DNA of 64,000 bases, from positions 31,806 through 95,805 of the forward strand of contig BAIF02000099.1 in NCBI GenBank assembly GCA_000509105.1, written 5' to 3'. The translations under genes were made by a program, and so were the position numbers. The notes under the pieces are model-generated. The model was not told the DNA's origin, did no database searches, and saw nothing but the letters and a program-made list of their open reading frames with translations. The stretch's first letter is position 1; the number at the start of each line of letters is the position of its first letter. Positions 34,965-44,672 of the stretch are shown in pieces. The stretch is from Clostridiales bacterium VE202-21. Lineage in GTDB: Bacteria; Bacillota; Clostridia; Lachnospirales; Lachnospiraceae.

Positions 34965-36194
34965 AGAAAAACAGATCATTTATCTCACCGGAATCGGGAT
35001 GGGAAACAGAAACTCCCTAACAGCCCAGGCAGAACAGATATTCCGGGAATGCGACTGCATTATCGGGGCGCAGCGGATGACCGATGCCCTGCAGTCATTT
35101 GGAAAGCCCGTATTTCACTCTTATAAACCGAAGGAAATCCACGATTTCCTGAAATCACACGGAGAATACAGGAAGGCGGCGGTGGCGCTTTCCGGGGATC
35201 CCGGCTTCTACAGCGGGGCCAGAAAGCTGAAAGAAGAGCTTGCGGATTATCCGGTTTATACGATACCGGGAATATCTTCCGCGGTGTATCTGGCGGCAAG
35301 ACTGGGGATTTCCTGGGAAGACGCTGCTCTTGTGAGCATACATGGAAGAAAACAGAATTTCATCTATGAGATCGCGAAACACGAGAAGACGTTTCTGCTG
35401 TTCGGAGGAATCGAATGCGCCCGTGAGATCTGTGAGAAGATACGAGATTATGGCCTGGGTGAGACCGAATTTTACATAGGAAAACATCTCTCCTATGAAG
35501 AGGAGGAGATTCTCCATAAGAGGGGCAGAGAGCTGGAACCGCAGGACCTTGACGGTCTTGCCGCCGCTTATGTACGGAACCCCAGTCCGGATAAGCGGGT
35601 CTGCCTGCATATGGAAGATGAAGAGTATATCCGCGGCAGGGTACCCATGACAAAATCGGAAATCCGGGCGGTCAGCCTCGCAAAACTTGCGCTCACGGAG
35701 GAAGCCGTGCTCTATGACGTAGGTGCTGGAACCGGGTCAGTCAGCATGGAAGCAGCCTGCCAGTCGGGAAGCATTCGGGTGTATGCCATCGAAAAAACCC
35801 CGGAGGCGTAGAACTCATCGGCCAAAACCGCAGGAAGTTCTGCTGTGACCATGTGCAGATTGTGGAGGGAACGGCGCCGGAAGCAATCGAGGCGCTGGAG
35901 CCGCCGACCCATGTATTTATCGGAGGCAGTTCCGGTAATCTAAAAGACATCTTAAGACTTGTGCTGGAGAAGAACCCTGATGTACGGATTGTGCTGAATG
36001 CGATCTCTCTGGAGACGGTAAAAGAGGCCATGGAAGCGCTGGAGGAGGGGCTCCTGCCCGATGCGGAGATCGTGCAGCTGTCCGCAGCCAAATCCCGGAA
36101 ACTGGGGGCTTACCATATGATGACGGGACAGAATCCCGTATACATTATTTCTGCCGGAAAACGTTACTATTCACGGCCTATGGATCGCGCATAG
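34957..36194 (+). pseudogene. cbiET: Cobalt-precorrin-6B/7 methyltransferase-decarboxylase CbiET, one-base frameshift
   Basis: The first frame (34957-35811) encodes the CbiE methylase domain (LTGIGMG, ALSGDPGFYSGA, IPGISSAVYLAARLG) and the first half of CbiT (DVGAGTGSVSMEAA), then stops after EKTPEA. The second half of CbiT (VELIGQNRRKF... AAKSRKLGAYHMMTGQNPVYIISA) continues in the -1 frame to 36194. Adding one base near 35806-35810 restores a CbiE-CbiT fusion of about 412 residues, which methylates C5 and C15 and removes the C12 acetate carboxyl. The last ten codons (YYSRPMDRA and stop) come from a palindromic repeat. Confidence 0.87.
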
Positions 36195-36198
36195 TAAC
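36163..36198. repeat. Dispersed repeat B, copy at the 3' end of cbiET
   Basis: GTTACTATTCACGGCC at the left and GCGCATAGTAAC at the right form an imperfect palindrome. The left part equals 46230-46243, and the palindrome resembles the perfect one at 46341-46376. It contributes the C-terminal codons and the stop of cbiT. Confidence 0.7.
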
Positions 36199-36250
36199 CG
36201 GAAAACGGCAGTAAGGATAGTAACGGAGAGGAAAAAGGAGAAGAGCAGGT

Positions 36251-37693
36251 ATGCAGATTCCAAGTTTTATGATAGCCGCCGCTTCCAGCGGGAGCGGTAA
36301 GACCGTGATTTCCTGCGGACTGATGTCTGCCCTGAAACAGAAGGGGATGAAGGTGTCCGCATGCAAATGCGGACCGGATTATATTGACCCCATGTTCCAC
36401 CGGGAGGTTCTGGGGATTGAATCCGAGAACCTGGATTTATTTTTCTGTGAGCCGCAGGTTATGCGGGCCTTATTCCATGAGCATGCAAAACAGGCGGACA
36501 TAACGGTCATAGAAGGGGTCATGGGATATTATGACGGAATGGCGCTGGACAGTGAAAGAGGCAGTTCCTACGATGTGGCACGGACCCTGAAGGCGCCGGT
36601 CATTCTCGTCGTCCCGTGCAGGGGTATGGCACTTTCTGTTCTTCCTGTCATTCAGGGGATCCTTGGATTCCGCAAGGACAGTAATATCAGCGGGATCCTG
36701 TTAAATCGTGTATCCGGGATGCTCTATCCGAAGATGAAACGGATGATCGAAACCGGCCTGGCGCAGGCGGGGTACCCGATCCCTGTGATAGGCTATGTGC
36801 CGGAAAATCCGGTGTTTGGTTTGGAGAGCAGGCACTTGGGACTGGTGACGCCGCAGGAGATCGGGGAGATCAGAGAGCAGCTGGAGGAGGCCGGAAAGAT
36901 CCTGTCAGAGACTGTGGAACTGGATTGTCTGCTGAAGATCGCCGCACAGTTTTCCGGGGGAATGCCGGAAGTCTGGTACAGTGACAAAGAGGCGTTTCAT
37001 CCCGCAGACACAAAAGCCGCCCGGGGGAAGCAAACAGCGGATAAAGAACGGGATGCTGACGGCGCCCCGGTCAGGATTGCGGTTGCCAGAGATGAAGCAT
37101 TTTGCTTTTACTATAAAGATAATCTGGCGTTTCTGGAAAAGGCGGGCTGTGAGCTGGTTCAGTTCAGCCCTTTAAGAGACCGCTCTCTTCCGGATGACAT
37201 CCAGGGCCTGATCCTGGGAGGCGGCTATCCCGAGCTTTATACAGAACAGCTGGAAAAGAATGCGTCCATGCGCAGTTCGGTAAAACATGCGCTTGCGGAC
37301 GGGCTCCCCTGCCTTGCAGAGTGCGGTGGATTTCTGTATCTGCATGAAGAGATGGAGGACGACAAAGGCACTGCACGCAGAATGGCGGGAGTGATACCAG
37401 GAAAAGCATTCCGGACAAAGCGCCTGGTACGCTTTGGCTATATAGAGCTGGAAGCCATGAAAGCGGGGCTATATCTGGATAAAGGGAAAAAGATAAGGGG
37501 ACACGAGTTTCATTATTGGGACAGTACAGACAATGGAACAGACTGCCTTGCCGTCAAGACCGATCGAAAAAGAAAGTGGGAATGCATTCACATGGAAGGT
37601 AGCCTGTTCGCAGGATTTCCCCATATCCACTTTTATTCTAACCAGGCATTTGCCGGCCGTTTTATAGAAGAATGTAGGAAAAGGAGACCTTGA
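36251..37693 (+). CDS. cbiA: Cobyrinic acid a,c-diamide synthase
   Basis: 480 residues. N-terminal dethiobiotin-synthetase-like ATP domain (AAASSGSGKTVIS, CGPDYIDPMFH, IEGVMGYYDG), then a class I glutamine amidotransferase domain with the nucleophile Cys in LAECGGFLYL and the GGGYPELY motif. It amidates the a and c side chains using glutamine and ATP. The start has AAAAAGGAGAAGAGC upstream. Confidence 0.94.
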   Translation: MQIPSFMIAAASSGSGKTVISCGLMSALKQKGMKVSACKCGPDYIDPMFHREVLGIESENLDLFFCEPQVMRALFHEHAKQADITVIEGVMGYYDGMALDSERGSSYDVARTLKAPVILVVPCRGMALSVLPVIQGILGFRKDSNISGILLNRVSGMLYPKMKRMIETGLAQAGYPIPVIGYVPENPVFGLESRHLGLVTPQEIGEIREQLEEAGKILSETVELDCLLKIAAQFSGGMPEVWYSDKEAFHPADTKAARGKQTADKERDADGAPVRIAVARDEAFCFYYKDNLAFLEKAGCELVQFSPLRDRSLPDDIQGLILGGGYPELYTEQLEKNASMRSSVKHALADGLPCLAECGGFLYLHEEMEDDKGTARRMAGVIPGKAFRTKRLVRFGYIELEAMKAGLYLDKGKKIRGHEFHYWDSTDNGTDCLAVKTDRKRKWECIHMEGSLFAGFPHIHFYSNQAFAGRFIEECRKRRP

Positions 37694-37696
37694 GAA

Positions 37697-38776
37697 ATGA
37701 CAGCAGAAAAAGATGATATGACACTGGAAAAATTGAGGGCGCAGATCGAGCCGGCCGATAAAGCCAGCGCTGAGGCTGCCAGGAGGCGGTGGATGTCCGT
37801 GGCAAAGCCCCTGTTCAGCCTGGGGAAGCTGGAGGATGCTGTCATTCGGATTGCGGGGATGAAAAGAAGCGCCCAGTATGAACTGAAAAAGAGGGGCCTG
37901 GTTATCATGTGTGCGGACAACGGTGTTGTGGCGGAGGGGGTCACACAGACGGGCCAGGAAGTCACAGCAATCGTTGCGGATAATTTTACGAAAAAAGCGG
38001 CAAGCGTTGCAATCATGAGTGAGGTTGCGGGCGCGGATCTGTTTCCTGTGGATATCGGGATGGTGACAGATGTGCCTTCTGTTACCAGGGCGGACAGAAA
38101 AGTGGCCTGCGGCACGAAAAATCTGGCACAGGAACCGGCCATGAGCAGAGAGGAAGCCTGGCAGGCCGTGGTGACAGGGATCCGGATCGCTGGAGAACTC
38201 AAAGAGCAGGGATATGACATTCTGGCTACCGGTGAAATGGGAATCGGCAATACGACGACAAGCAGCGCTGTGGCAGCAGTCCTTCTGGACAAGCCGGTGG
38301 AAGAGGTGACTGGTAAAGGGGCCGGGCTGACCAGTGAAGGCCTGGAACGCAAAATCAGTGTGATCAAAGAGGCCATCTGCAGACACAGGCCGGACAGGGA
38401 CGATGCCATGGATGTGATGGCAAAAGTCGGAGGCCTGGATATTGCCGGGCTTGCCGGAGTCTATCTGGGCGGCGCACTTTATCATATCCCGGTTGTGATC
38501 GACGGCTTTATCTCTGCGGTTGCAGCACTGTGCGCAGCCAGGCTTGTGCCTGCATCGCTGGATTATATGATGCCCTCCCACGTATCTAAGGAACCGGCCG
38601 GACAGATGCTGTTGGACGCGCTCGGGCTGGCGCCATTTCTGACCTGTGACATGTGCCTTGGGGAAGGAAGCGGCGCGGTGGCAGTATTTCCGCTCCTGGA
38701 GATGGGGCTGCAGGTATATCTGCAGATGAGCACCTTTGAGGAAACGAATATTGAGAAATACGAAGTACTAAAATAA
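37697..38776 (+). CDS. cobT: Nicotinate-nucleotide-dimethylbenzimidazole phosphoribosyltransferase
   Basis: 359 residues. CADNGVVAEGV near residue 73, GEMGIGNTTTSSAV, GLAGVYLGGAL, and the C-terminal LCLGEGSGA with the catalytic Glu (about 316). It activates the lower-ligand base as alpha-ribazole phosphate. No benzimidazole-synthesis gene (bluB or bza) is in this window, so the natural lower ligand is not shown. It starts 4 bases after cbiA. Confidence 0.95.
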   Translation: MTAEKDDMTLEKLRAQIEPADKASAEAARRRWMSVAKPLFSLGKLEDAVIRIAGMKRSAQYELKKRGLVIMCADNGVVAEGVTQTGQEVTAIVADNFTKKAASVAIMSEVAGADLFPVDIGMVTDVPSVTRADRKVACGTKNLAQEPAMSREEAWQAVVTGIRIAGELKEQGYDILATGEMGIGNTTTSSAVAAVLLDKPVEEVTGKGAGLTSEGLERKISVIKEAICRHRPDRDDAMDVMAKVGGLDIAGLAGVYLGGALYHIPVVIDGFISAVAALCAARLVPASLDYMMPSHVSKEPAGQMLLDALGLAPFLTCDMCLGEGSGAVAVFPLLEMGLQVYLQMSTFEETNIEKYEVLK

Positions 38777-38852
38777 AGTAAATCCGGAGACACACTCTAA
38801 GACAGGGCAGTGATGTTATCGGGAGTAATCTGAGAAAGAAAAGAGGAACCTT

Positions 38853-39620
38853 ATGTATCTGCTGAAATCCTGCGCGATTGCATTTTCCATGTATTCTAAA
38901 ATTCCGATGCCGCGGGTGGACTGGAACGAAAAAAATATGAAGTATGCGATGTGCTTTTTCCCGGTAGTCGGGGGCGTGCTTGGCGTTTTGGAAGTCATAG
39001 TGGGCGGACTCCTGCTGGACTTGGGCGCAGGTACGTTTCTGTTTGCGGCGGCAATGACGCTGCTGCCCGTTCTGGTGACCGGAGGCATCCACATGGACGG
39101 TTTTATGGACACCATGGATGCGCTCAGCTCCTACGGTGACAGGGAGAAAAAGCTTGCCATTCTGAAGGACTCTAATTCCGGGGCGTTTGCGATTCTCGGC
39201 ATGTGCTGTTATTTCCTATGGAATGCCGCGATATGGAGTGAAGTAACGAAAGATATGCTGCCGGTGATCGCATGCGGATACGTGATTTCCCGCTCTATGA
39301 GCGGATTCTCTGTCGTAACCTTTCCGGCGGCGCGCAACAGCGGGCTGGCGAGGACATTCCAGGATGGGGCCCAGAAAAAGACCGTGCGAGCAGCGACAAG
39401 CCTGTGTTTTCTTGCGGCGGGCGCGCTGATGCTGATCCTGAGCCCTGCGCTGGGAACGGCAGCTCTGGCGGCAGCGGTATTGGTATTTCTATACTACAGG
39501 CATACATGTAAAAAACAATTCGGAGGCATAACCGGAGATCTGGCGGGGTACTTCCTGCAGCTCTGTGAACTGGCCATGCTTACCGTGATTGTTCTGGCAG
39601 GAGGGATTGGATGGAGATAA
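38853..39620 (+). CDS. cobS: Adenosylcobinamide-GDP ribazoletransferase (cobalamin synthase)
   Basis: 255 residues, several membrane spans. FSMYSKIPMPRVDW, TGGIHMDGFMDTMDALSSYGDREKK (in part the DGxxDxxD metal-binding motif), DSNSGAFAI and GGITGDLAGYFLQ match CobS. It joins adenosylcobinamide-GDP with alpha-ribazole (phosphate) at the membrane. AGAGGAAC lies before the start; the end overlaps cobC by 10 bases. Confidence 0.94.
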   Translation: MYLLKSCAIAFSMYSKIPMPRVDWNEKNMKYAMCFFPVVGGVLGVLEVIVGGLLLDLGAGTFLFAAAMTLLPVLVTGGIHMDGFMDTMDALSSYGDREKKLAILKDSNSGAFAILGMCCYFLWNAAIWSEVTKDMLPVIACGYVISRSMSGFSVVTFPAARNSGLARTFQDGAQKKTVRAATSLCFLAAGALMLILSPALGTAALAAAVLVFLYYRHTCKKQFGGITGDLAGYFLQLCELAMLTVIVLAGGIGWR

Positions 39621-40209
39621 TCATGATCCGGCATTTCCAGACACCGGGAAATGTTGAGAAAAGATATATAGGAAGAACCGACGAGCCTCTGGCAGACCTG
39701 AAGGGAAGAGAGCAGCTCATTCGGGAAAGGCAGGACTCATGCCGGGATGTGGAGCAGGTAATCATAAGCCCCATGAAAAGATGCATCCAGACGGCAGCCT
39801 GTATATTTCCGGATAAAACCCTGTTCTCTGTGAAAAAATGCGGGAATGTGACTTTGGGCTTTTTGAAATGAAACGCTATGAAGAACTAAAAGAGATTCCG
39901 GCTTATCAGGAATGGCTGGATTCCAATGGAACTATACCCTTCCCTGAGGGGGAGGACCCGAAGCTGTTCAGACAGCGCTGTGTGGAGGGATTTTACGAAT
40001 GCGTAGACCGGCTGATCTCGGAAGAGGTGAAAAAGGCGGCCATGGTCGTACACGGCGGCACGATTATGGCGGTGCTGTCCTGTATTGATAAAGAGAAAAG
40101 GGAGTTCTATCACTGGCAGCTGGAAAACGGCGGAGGATACCGGGTGGCGCTGGATGAAGAAGCCTGGCGCCAAGGCAGCAGAGTAAGCGGGGAGATTGAG
40201 AAGTTATGA
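39611..40209 (+). pseudogene. cobC: Alpha-ribazole phosphatase, one-base frameshift
   Basis: Histidine-phosphatase family. First frame 39611-39871: MIRHFQTPGN catalytic start, GRTDEPLA, ISPMKRCIQTA, then a stop. The second frame from about 39846 (MRECDFGLFEMKRYEEL) runs to 40209 with VVHGGTIMAVLS. The break is at a six-A run (39832-39837); seven A would give SVKKMRECDFG and an intact protein of about 199 residues. A homopolymer indel is a classic sequencing error. It removes phosphate from alpha-ribazole phosphate or cobalamin phosphate. The stop overlaps the cbiB start. Confidence 0.85.
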
Positions 40210-41174
40210 TGTCACTGATCGCCTGTGGGACAGGATTTATATTAGATTTTATATGCGGAGATCCGGTGTGGCTTTATCATCCGGTGAGGCTGATAGGGGC
40301 CTTGATTGCATGGCTGGAAAAAAAGGCGCGCGTCCTGTGCGGGAGGGATGAAAAAAAATTGCTCTGGGCAGGAACAGTGATCTGTATCCTTGTGATTGCG
40401 GTATCCGTTATCGTACCATGCATCCTGTTGTATGCCGCAGGGCGGATTCATCCGGCGCTGCGGTTCGTATTGGAGAGTTTCTGGTGCTATCAGCTTCTGG
40501 CGGCGAAGTCCTTAAAGCAGGAGAGCCGGAAGGTGTACGATGAGATCAAAAAAGGAGACCTTCCGGGAGCCCGCAAAGCCGTGTCCATGATCGTGGGAAG
40601 AGATACGGATCAGCTGGATGAGGCGGGCGTAGTTAAGGCAGCAGTGGAGACCGTAGCGGAGAATACTTCCGACGGAGTGACAGCTCCTTTGATCTTTATG
40701 ATGATCGGGGGTGCGCCCCTTGGGTTTTTCTATAAAGCGGTCAACACGATGGACTCTATGATCGGTTATAAAGATGAAAAATATTTGTACCTGGGAAGGA
40801 CTGCTGCAAAGCTGGATGATGTGCTGAACTATATCCCGGCAAGGCAGTCCGCCTGGCTGATGACGGCGGCCGCATATATGCTGGGGATGGATGGAAAGAA
40901 TGCCTGGCGGATCTACCGGAGGGACCGTATGAACCATGCAAGTCCGAATTCCGCCCAGACAGAAGCTGTGTGTGCAGGGGCGCTCCAAATACAGCTGGCA
41001 GGGGATGCATGTTATTTCGGAAAGCTGTATAAGAAAAAACACATCGGGGATGCGCTCAGGCCTGTAGAGGCGGAGGATATTGTGAGAGCGGGCAGACTGC
41101 TCTATGGGACTGCGGTTCTTACATTTCTTCTGGCAGGCGCAGTAAAGGTTCTGCTGATCCTGTTTTGGTTCTAA
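40206..41174 (+). CDS. cbiB: Adenosylcobinamide-phosphate synthase (membrane)
   Basis: 322 residues with about four to five membrane spans. IACGTGFILDFICGDPVWLYHPVRLIG (family motif around DxxxGDP), VAENTSDGVTAPLIF, NTMDSMIGYKDEKY, and HASPNSAQTEAVCAGAL match CbiB/CobD. It attaches aminopropanol or its phosphate to cobyric acid. It is translationally coupled to cobC by ATGA. Confidence 0.94.
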   Translation: MMSLIACGTGFILDFICGDPVWLYHPVRLIGALIAWLEKKARVLCGRDEKKLLWAGTVICILVIAVSVIVPCILLYAAGRIHPALRFVLESFWCYQLLAAKSLKQESRKVYDEIKKGDLPGARKAVSMIVGRDTDQLDEAGVVKAAVETVAENTSDGVTAPLIFMMIGGAPLGFFYKAVNTMDSMIGYKDEKYLYLGRTAAKLDDVLNYIPARQSAWLMTAAAYMLGMDGKNAWRIYRRDRMNHASPNSAQTEAVCAGALQIQLAGDACYFGKLYKKKHIGDALRPVEAEDIVRAGRLLYGTAVLTFLLAGAVKVLLILFWF

Positions 41175-41200
41175 ACGATATATTATTTAAGGAGGTTCCC

Positions 41201-42286
41201 ATGGATTACATACATGGCGGGGATATTTATACATACAGAGGAATGACCGACTTTTCCGCAAATATCAATCCCTTCGGCCCGAGTGCGGCGGTGAAGGAGG
41301 CAGCATGCCGGGCGATGGATTCGGTCGGGGCTTATCCTGACAGCAGGTGCCGGGCACTCAGGGAGGCGCTGGCAAAGCAGCTGGGAGTGTCCGGGGAGAG
41401 GCTGGTATTCGGGAACGGGGCTGCGGATCTGATCTTCTCTCTCGTTTCCGCCGAAAGGCCGAAACAGGCCGTGCTGACAGCGCCTTCTTTTGCGGAATAT
41501 GCGCAGGCGCTTGCCGCGTCGGGCTGCGGGATCAGATATTATTATCTCAGGGAGGAAGAGAGTTTCCGGCTTGGAGAGGAGTATCTTGATATGCTGACAG
41601 AGGATGTGGATCTGATTTTTCTCTGCGCACCGGATAATCCAACAGGCAATATGATAGAGCCGGATCTGCTGGAAAAGATTGCAGAAAAATGTGAGAGGCT
41701 GGGAATCCGGATGATACTGGATGAATGCTTTTACGAATTTCTGGATAATCAGGAACTGGTGTTCGCTCCCGAAAAAGTACGGAAGTACCGCAAGCTCTTT
41801 CTGCTCCGCGCATTTACAAAGATGCATGCCATGCCGGGACTGCGTCTGGGATACGGAATCTGTTCGGATGAGGAACTTATGGAAAAAATGGAACGGGTGA
41901 GACAGCCCTGGAGCGTGTCGGCTCCGGCCCAGGCGGCGGGAATTGCGGCTCTGAAGGAGGAAGAACGGGTAAAAACTACCAGAGCTTTTGTGAGTGAGGA
42001 ACGGAAAATGATGGAAAAAGAATTTGAAAGAATAGGAGTCAGGTATTTTCCGTCCTCAGCAAATTATATGCTTCTGAAAAGCAGTTATGACTTATTTACA
42101 CTGCTGAAAGAAAAAAAGATACTGATCAGGGACTGCAGCAATTACGAAGGATTGAAACAGGGATATTACAGGGTGGCCGTGAAAGGCAGGGAGGAGAACC
42201 GCCTGCTGATCCGCGCGCTGGAAGAGGTCTGCGGGCAGAAAGAAATACGGGATGCAGAAAGGATGGGAGAACAGTGGCAAAGGTAA
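41201..42286 (+). CDS. cobD: L-threonine-O-3-phosphate decarboxylase
   Basis: 361 residues from the ATG at 41201, preceded by AAGGAGGTTCCC. Class II PLP aminotransferase fold: [42 protein letters not shown], and the PLP-binding Lys in [17 protein letters not shown]. It makes (R)-1-amino-2-propanol phosphate for the nucleotide loop. The 3' end overlaps cbiP by 13 bases. Confidence 0.93.
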   Translation: MDYIHGGDIYTYRGMTDFSANINPFGPSAAVKEAACRAMDSVGAYPDSRCRALREALAKQLGVSGERLVFGNGAADLIFSLVSAERPKQAVLTAPSFAEYAQALAASGCGIRYYYLREEESFRLGEEYLDMLTEDVDLIFLCAPDNPTGNMIEPDLLEKIAEKCERLGIRMILDECFYEFLDNQELVFAPEKVRKYRKLFLLRAFTKMHAMPGLRLGYGICSDEELMEKMERVRQPWSVSAPAQAAGIAALKEEERVKTTRAFVSEERKMMEKEFERIGVRYFPSSANYMLLKSSYDLFTLLKEKKILIRDCSNYEGLKQGYYRVAVKGREENRLLIRALEEVCGQKEIRDAERMGEQWQR

Positions 42287-43793
42287 TTATGATCCAGGGA
42301 ACAATGTCTAATGCAGGAAAAAGCATACTGGTGGGAGGGCTTTGCAGAGTCTTTCGGCAGGACGGGTACAAAACGGCCCCTTTTAAATCACAGAACATGG
42401 CGCTGAACTCCTATATTACAAAGGAAGGCCTGGAGATGGGCAGAGCACAGGTCATGCAGGCGGAAGCTGCGGGGATAGAGCCCTGCGTGGAGATGAACCC
42501 GATTCTTCTGAAACCGACCAATGACACGGCTCCCAGGTGATTGTAAACGGTGAGGTAACCGGTGTGATGTCTGCGGCAGAGTACTACCGCCATAAAAAAG
42601 AGTATATTCCGGCTATTTTGGAGGCATATCACAAGCTGGAGGAACAATATGATATCATTGTGATCGAAGGCGCGGGAAGCCCGGCGGAGATCAACCTGAA
42701 GGACGATGATATCGTAAACATGGGAATGGCAAAGCTGGTGGATGCGCCGGTGCTGCTTGTAGGGGATATTGACAGGGGCGGTGTGTTTGCACAGATCGTG
42801 GGAACACTGGAGCTTCTGGACAAGGAGGAGCGGGATCGGATCAAAGGCACCGTGATCAATAAGTTCCGGGGGGACAAGGAAATTCTGCGCCCCGGCCTGG
42901 ATATGCTGGAGGAAAGGACAAAGGTGCCGGTGCAGGGGGTGATTCCCTATTTTTACCTGGACATTGACGATGAGGACAGCCTGACGGAACGATTTGATAA
43001 AAAGGGAACCGTGGGGATACTGGATATCGCGGTGATCCGTACTCCCCGTATCTCGAATTTTACGGATTTCCTGGCGTTGGAATGCATAGAGGGCGTTTCG
43101 GTGAGATATGTAACCTCTGCGGGAGAATTCGGCAGCCCGGACGCCGTGATCGTGCCGGGCAGCAAGAATACCATCGAAGACCTGCTGTGGATGCGCCAGA
43201 ACGGGCTGGAGGCTAAAGTGATCCGCCATGGAGCAGCGGGAAAACTGGTCTTCGGCATCTGCGGCGGCTACCAGATGCTCGGGGAAGAAATCGTGGATCC
43301 GCAGGGCATGGAACATCAGGGATCTGTAAAGGGGATGGGGCTGCTTCCCGTGAAAACTGTATTCGAGCCGCAGAAGACGAGAACCAGGGTCAGCGGGCAG
43401 TTCCGGAATCTGAGCGGCGCCCTGGAAGAATTGAACGGCGTAAAAATTGAGGGCTATGAAATCCATATGGGAACTACCAGTTTTATGGGGGATGAACAGC
43501 CGATCCTTACGTTGGAAGACGACGTTCAGGGAAAAGCGGTTAAGCTGGACGGTGCGGCGGCCGGGAGCGTGTGCGGCTGTTATGTGCACGGCGTTTTTGA
43601 CCGGCCGGAGGCGGCCGGAGCGGTTGCAGCTGTGCTGCTGAAGCAGAAAGGACTGGATGCCGGGGCCGTCAAAGCGGTGGATCTGGCGGTATACAAGGAA
43701 GAACAGTATGATAAGCTGGCTGATATTATTCGGGAAAATATGGATATGAAGGCAATTTATGAGATCTTGGAGAAAGGAAACCATACATCATGA
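42274..43793 (+). pseudogene. cbiP: Cobyric acid synthase, one-base frameshift
   Basis: The first frame starts at a GTG (42274; ATG 42289 also possible) with [26 protein letters not shown] and LLKPTNDT, then reads APR and stops at 42540. The next frame carries VIVNGEV, EGAGSPAEINL, LVGDIDRGGVFAQ, the amidotransferase Cys in FGICGGYQML, and YEIHMGTT, to 43793. One more G near 42528-42530 would give [11 protein letters not shown], the conserved family sequence, and a protein of about 506 residues. It amidates the b, d, e and g side chains. Confidence 0.88.
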
Positions 43794-44671
43794 GCTCTGT
43801 CATTCGGATAGGAAGCCGGGAGAGCCGGCTGGCCGTCATTCAGGCGGAAATAGTGAAAGAACTGATACAGAAGAACCATCCTGAGATACAGGTCGAACTG
43901 GTTACGATGAAGACGACGGGTGATAAAATCCTGGATAAAAGCCTGGAACTGATCGGCGGCAAGGGATTATTTGTGAAAGAACTGGATAAAGCACTCTTAG
44001 AGGGAAGTATTGATATCTCTGTGCACAGCCTGAAGGATATGCCCATGGAGATACCAGAGGAGCTGCCCATTGCCGCATACAGCAGACGGATAGATCCAAG
44101 AGATGCGCTGATCTGCAGGCCGGGATGCAGCGGGGTTCCGGAAAACGGCGTCATTGGGACTTCCAGCAGAAGGCGCAGCCTGCAGCTTGGTAAACTGTAT
44201 CCAGGATGTACTTTCCGCGGGATCCGGGGAAATGTCCAGACCCGTCTCCGCAAGCTGGAGGAAGAGGGCTATGACGGAACGATCCTGGCAGCGGCTGGGC
44301 TGAGACGTCTGAACATGGAGCATGTCATCGGACGGATATTCAGCACAGAAGAGATGGTTCCCGCAGCCGGCCAGGGAATTCTGGCCGTTCAGGGCAGGAA
44401 AGGGGAAGACCATTCCTTCCTGGATTGCGTGGAGAGCGCAAAGAGCAGGTTTGAAGCTCTTGCGGAACGCGAATTTGTAGCAGCCCTGGATGGCGGCTGC
44501 ACTTCACCGGTAGCGGCGCACGCGGAGGCAAATGGCAGCGAACTGAAACTGACAGGTCTGTATTACCGCGAAGAGGATGATACTTACTGGACAGAGACAA
44601 GAATTGGTAATACGGCGGATGCCAGACAGCTTGGCGCAGCTCTGGCAGAAGACATGAGACGGAGGGATTGA
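43790..44671 (+). CDS. hemC: Hydroxymethylbilane synthase (porphobilinogen deaminase)
   Basis: 293 residues. IRIGSRESRLAVIQAE, KGLFVKELDKALL, SLKDMP, GTSSRRRSLQL, RGNVQTRLRKL, and the dipyrromethane cofactor Cys in LDGGCTSPVAAHAE (about residue 239). It polymerises four porphobilinogens. The ATG overlaps the end of cbiP. hemA, hemL and hemB are not in the window, so the pathway before porphobilinogen is encoded elsewhere or precursors are imported. Confidence 0.95.
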   Translation: MSSVIRIGSRESRLAVIQAEIVKELIQKNHPEIQVELVTMKTTGDKILDKSLELIGGKGLFVKELDKALLEGSIDISVHSLKDMPMEIPEELPIAAYSRRIDPRDALICRPGCSGVPENGVIGTSSRRRSLQLGKLYPGCTFRGIRGNVQTRLRKLEEEGYDGTILAAAGLRRLNMEHVIGRIFSTEEMVPAAGQGILAVQGRKGEDHSFLDCVESAKSRFEALAEREFVAALDGGCTSPVAAHAEANGSELKLTGLYYREEDDTYWTETRIGNTADARQLGAALAEDMRRRD

Positions 44672-44672
44672 G

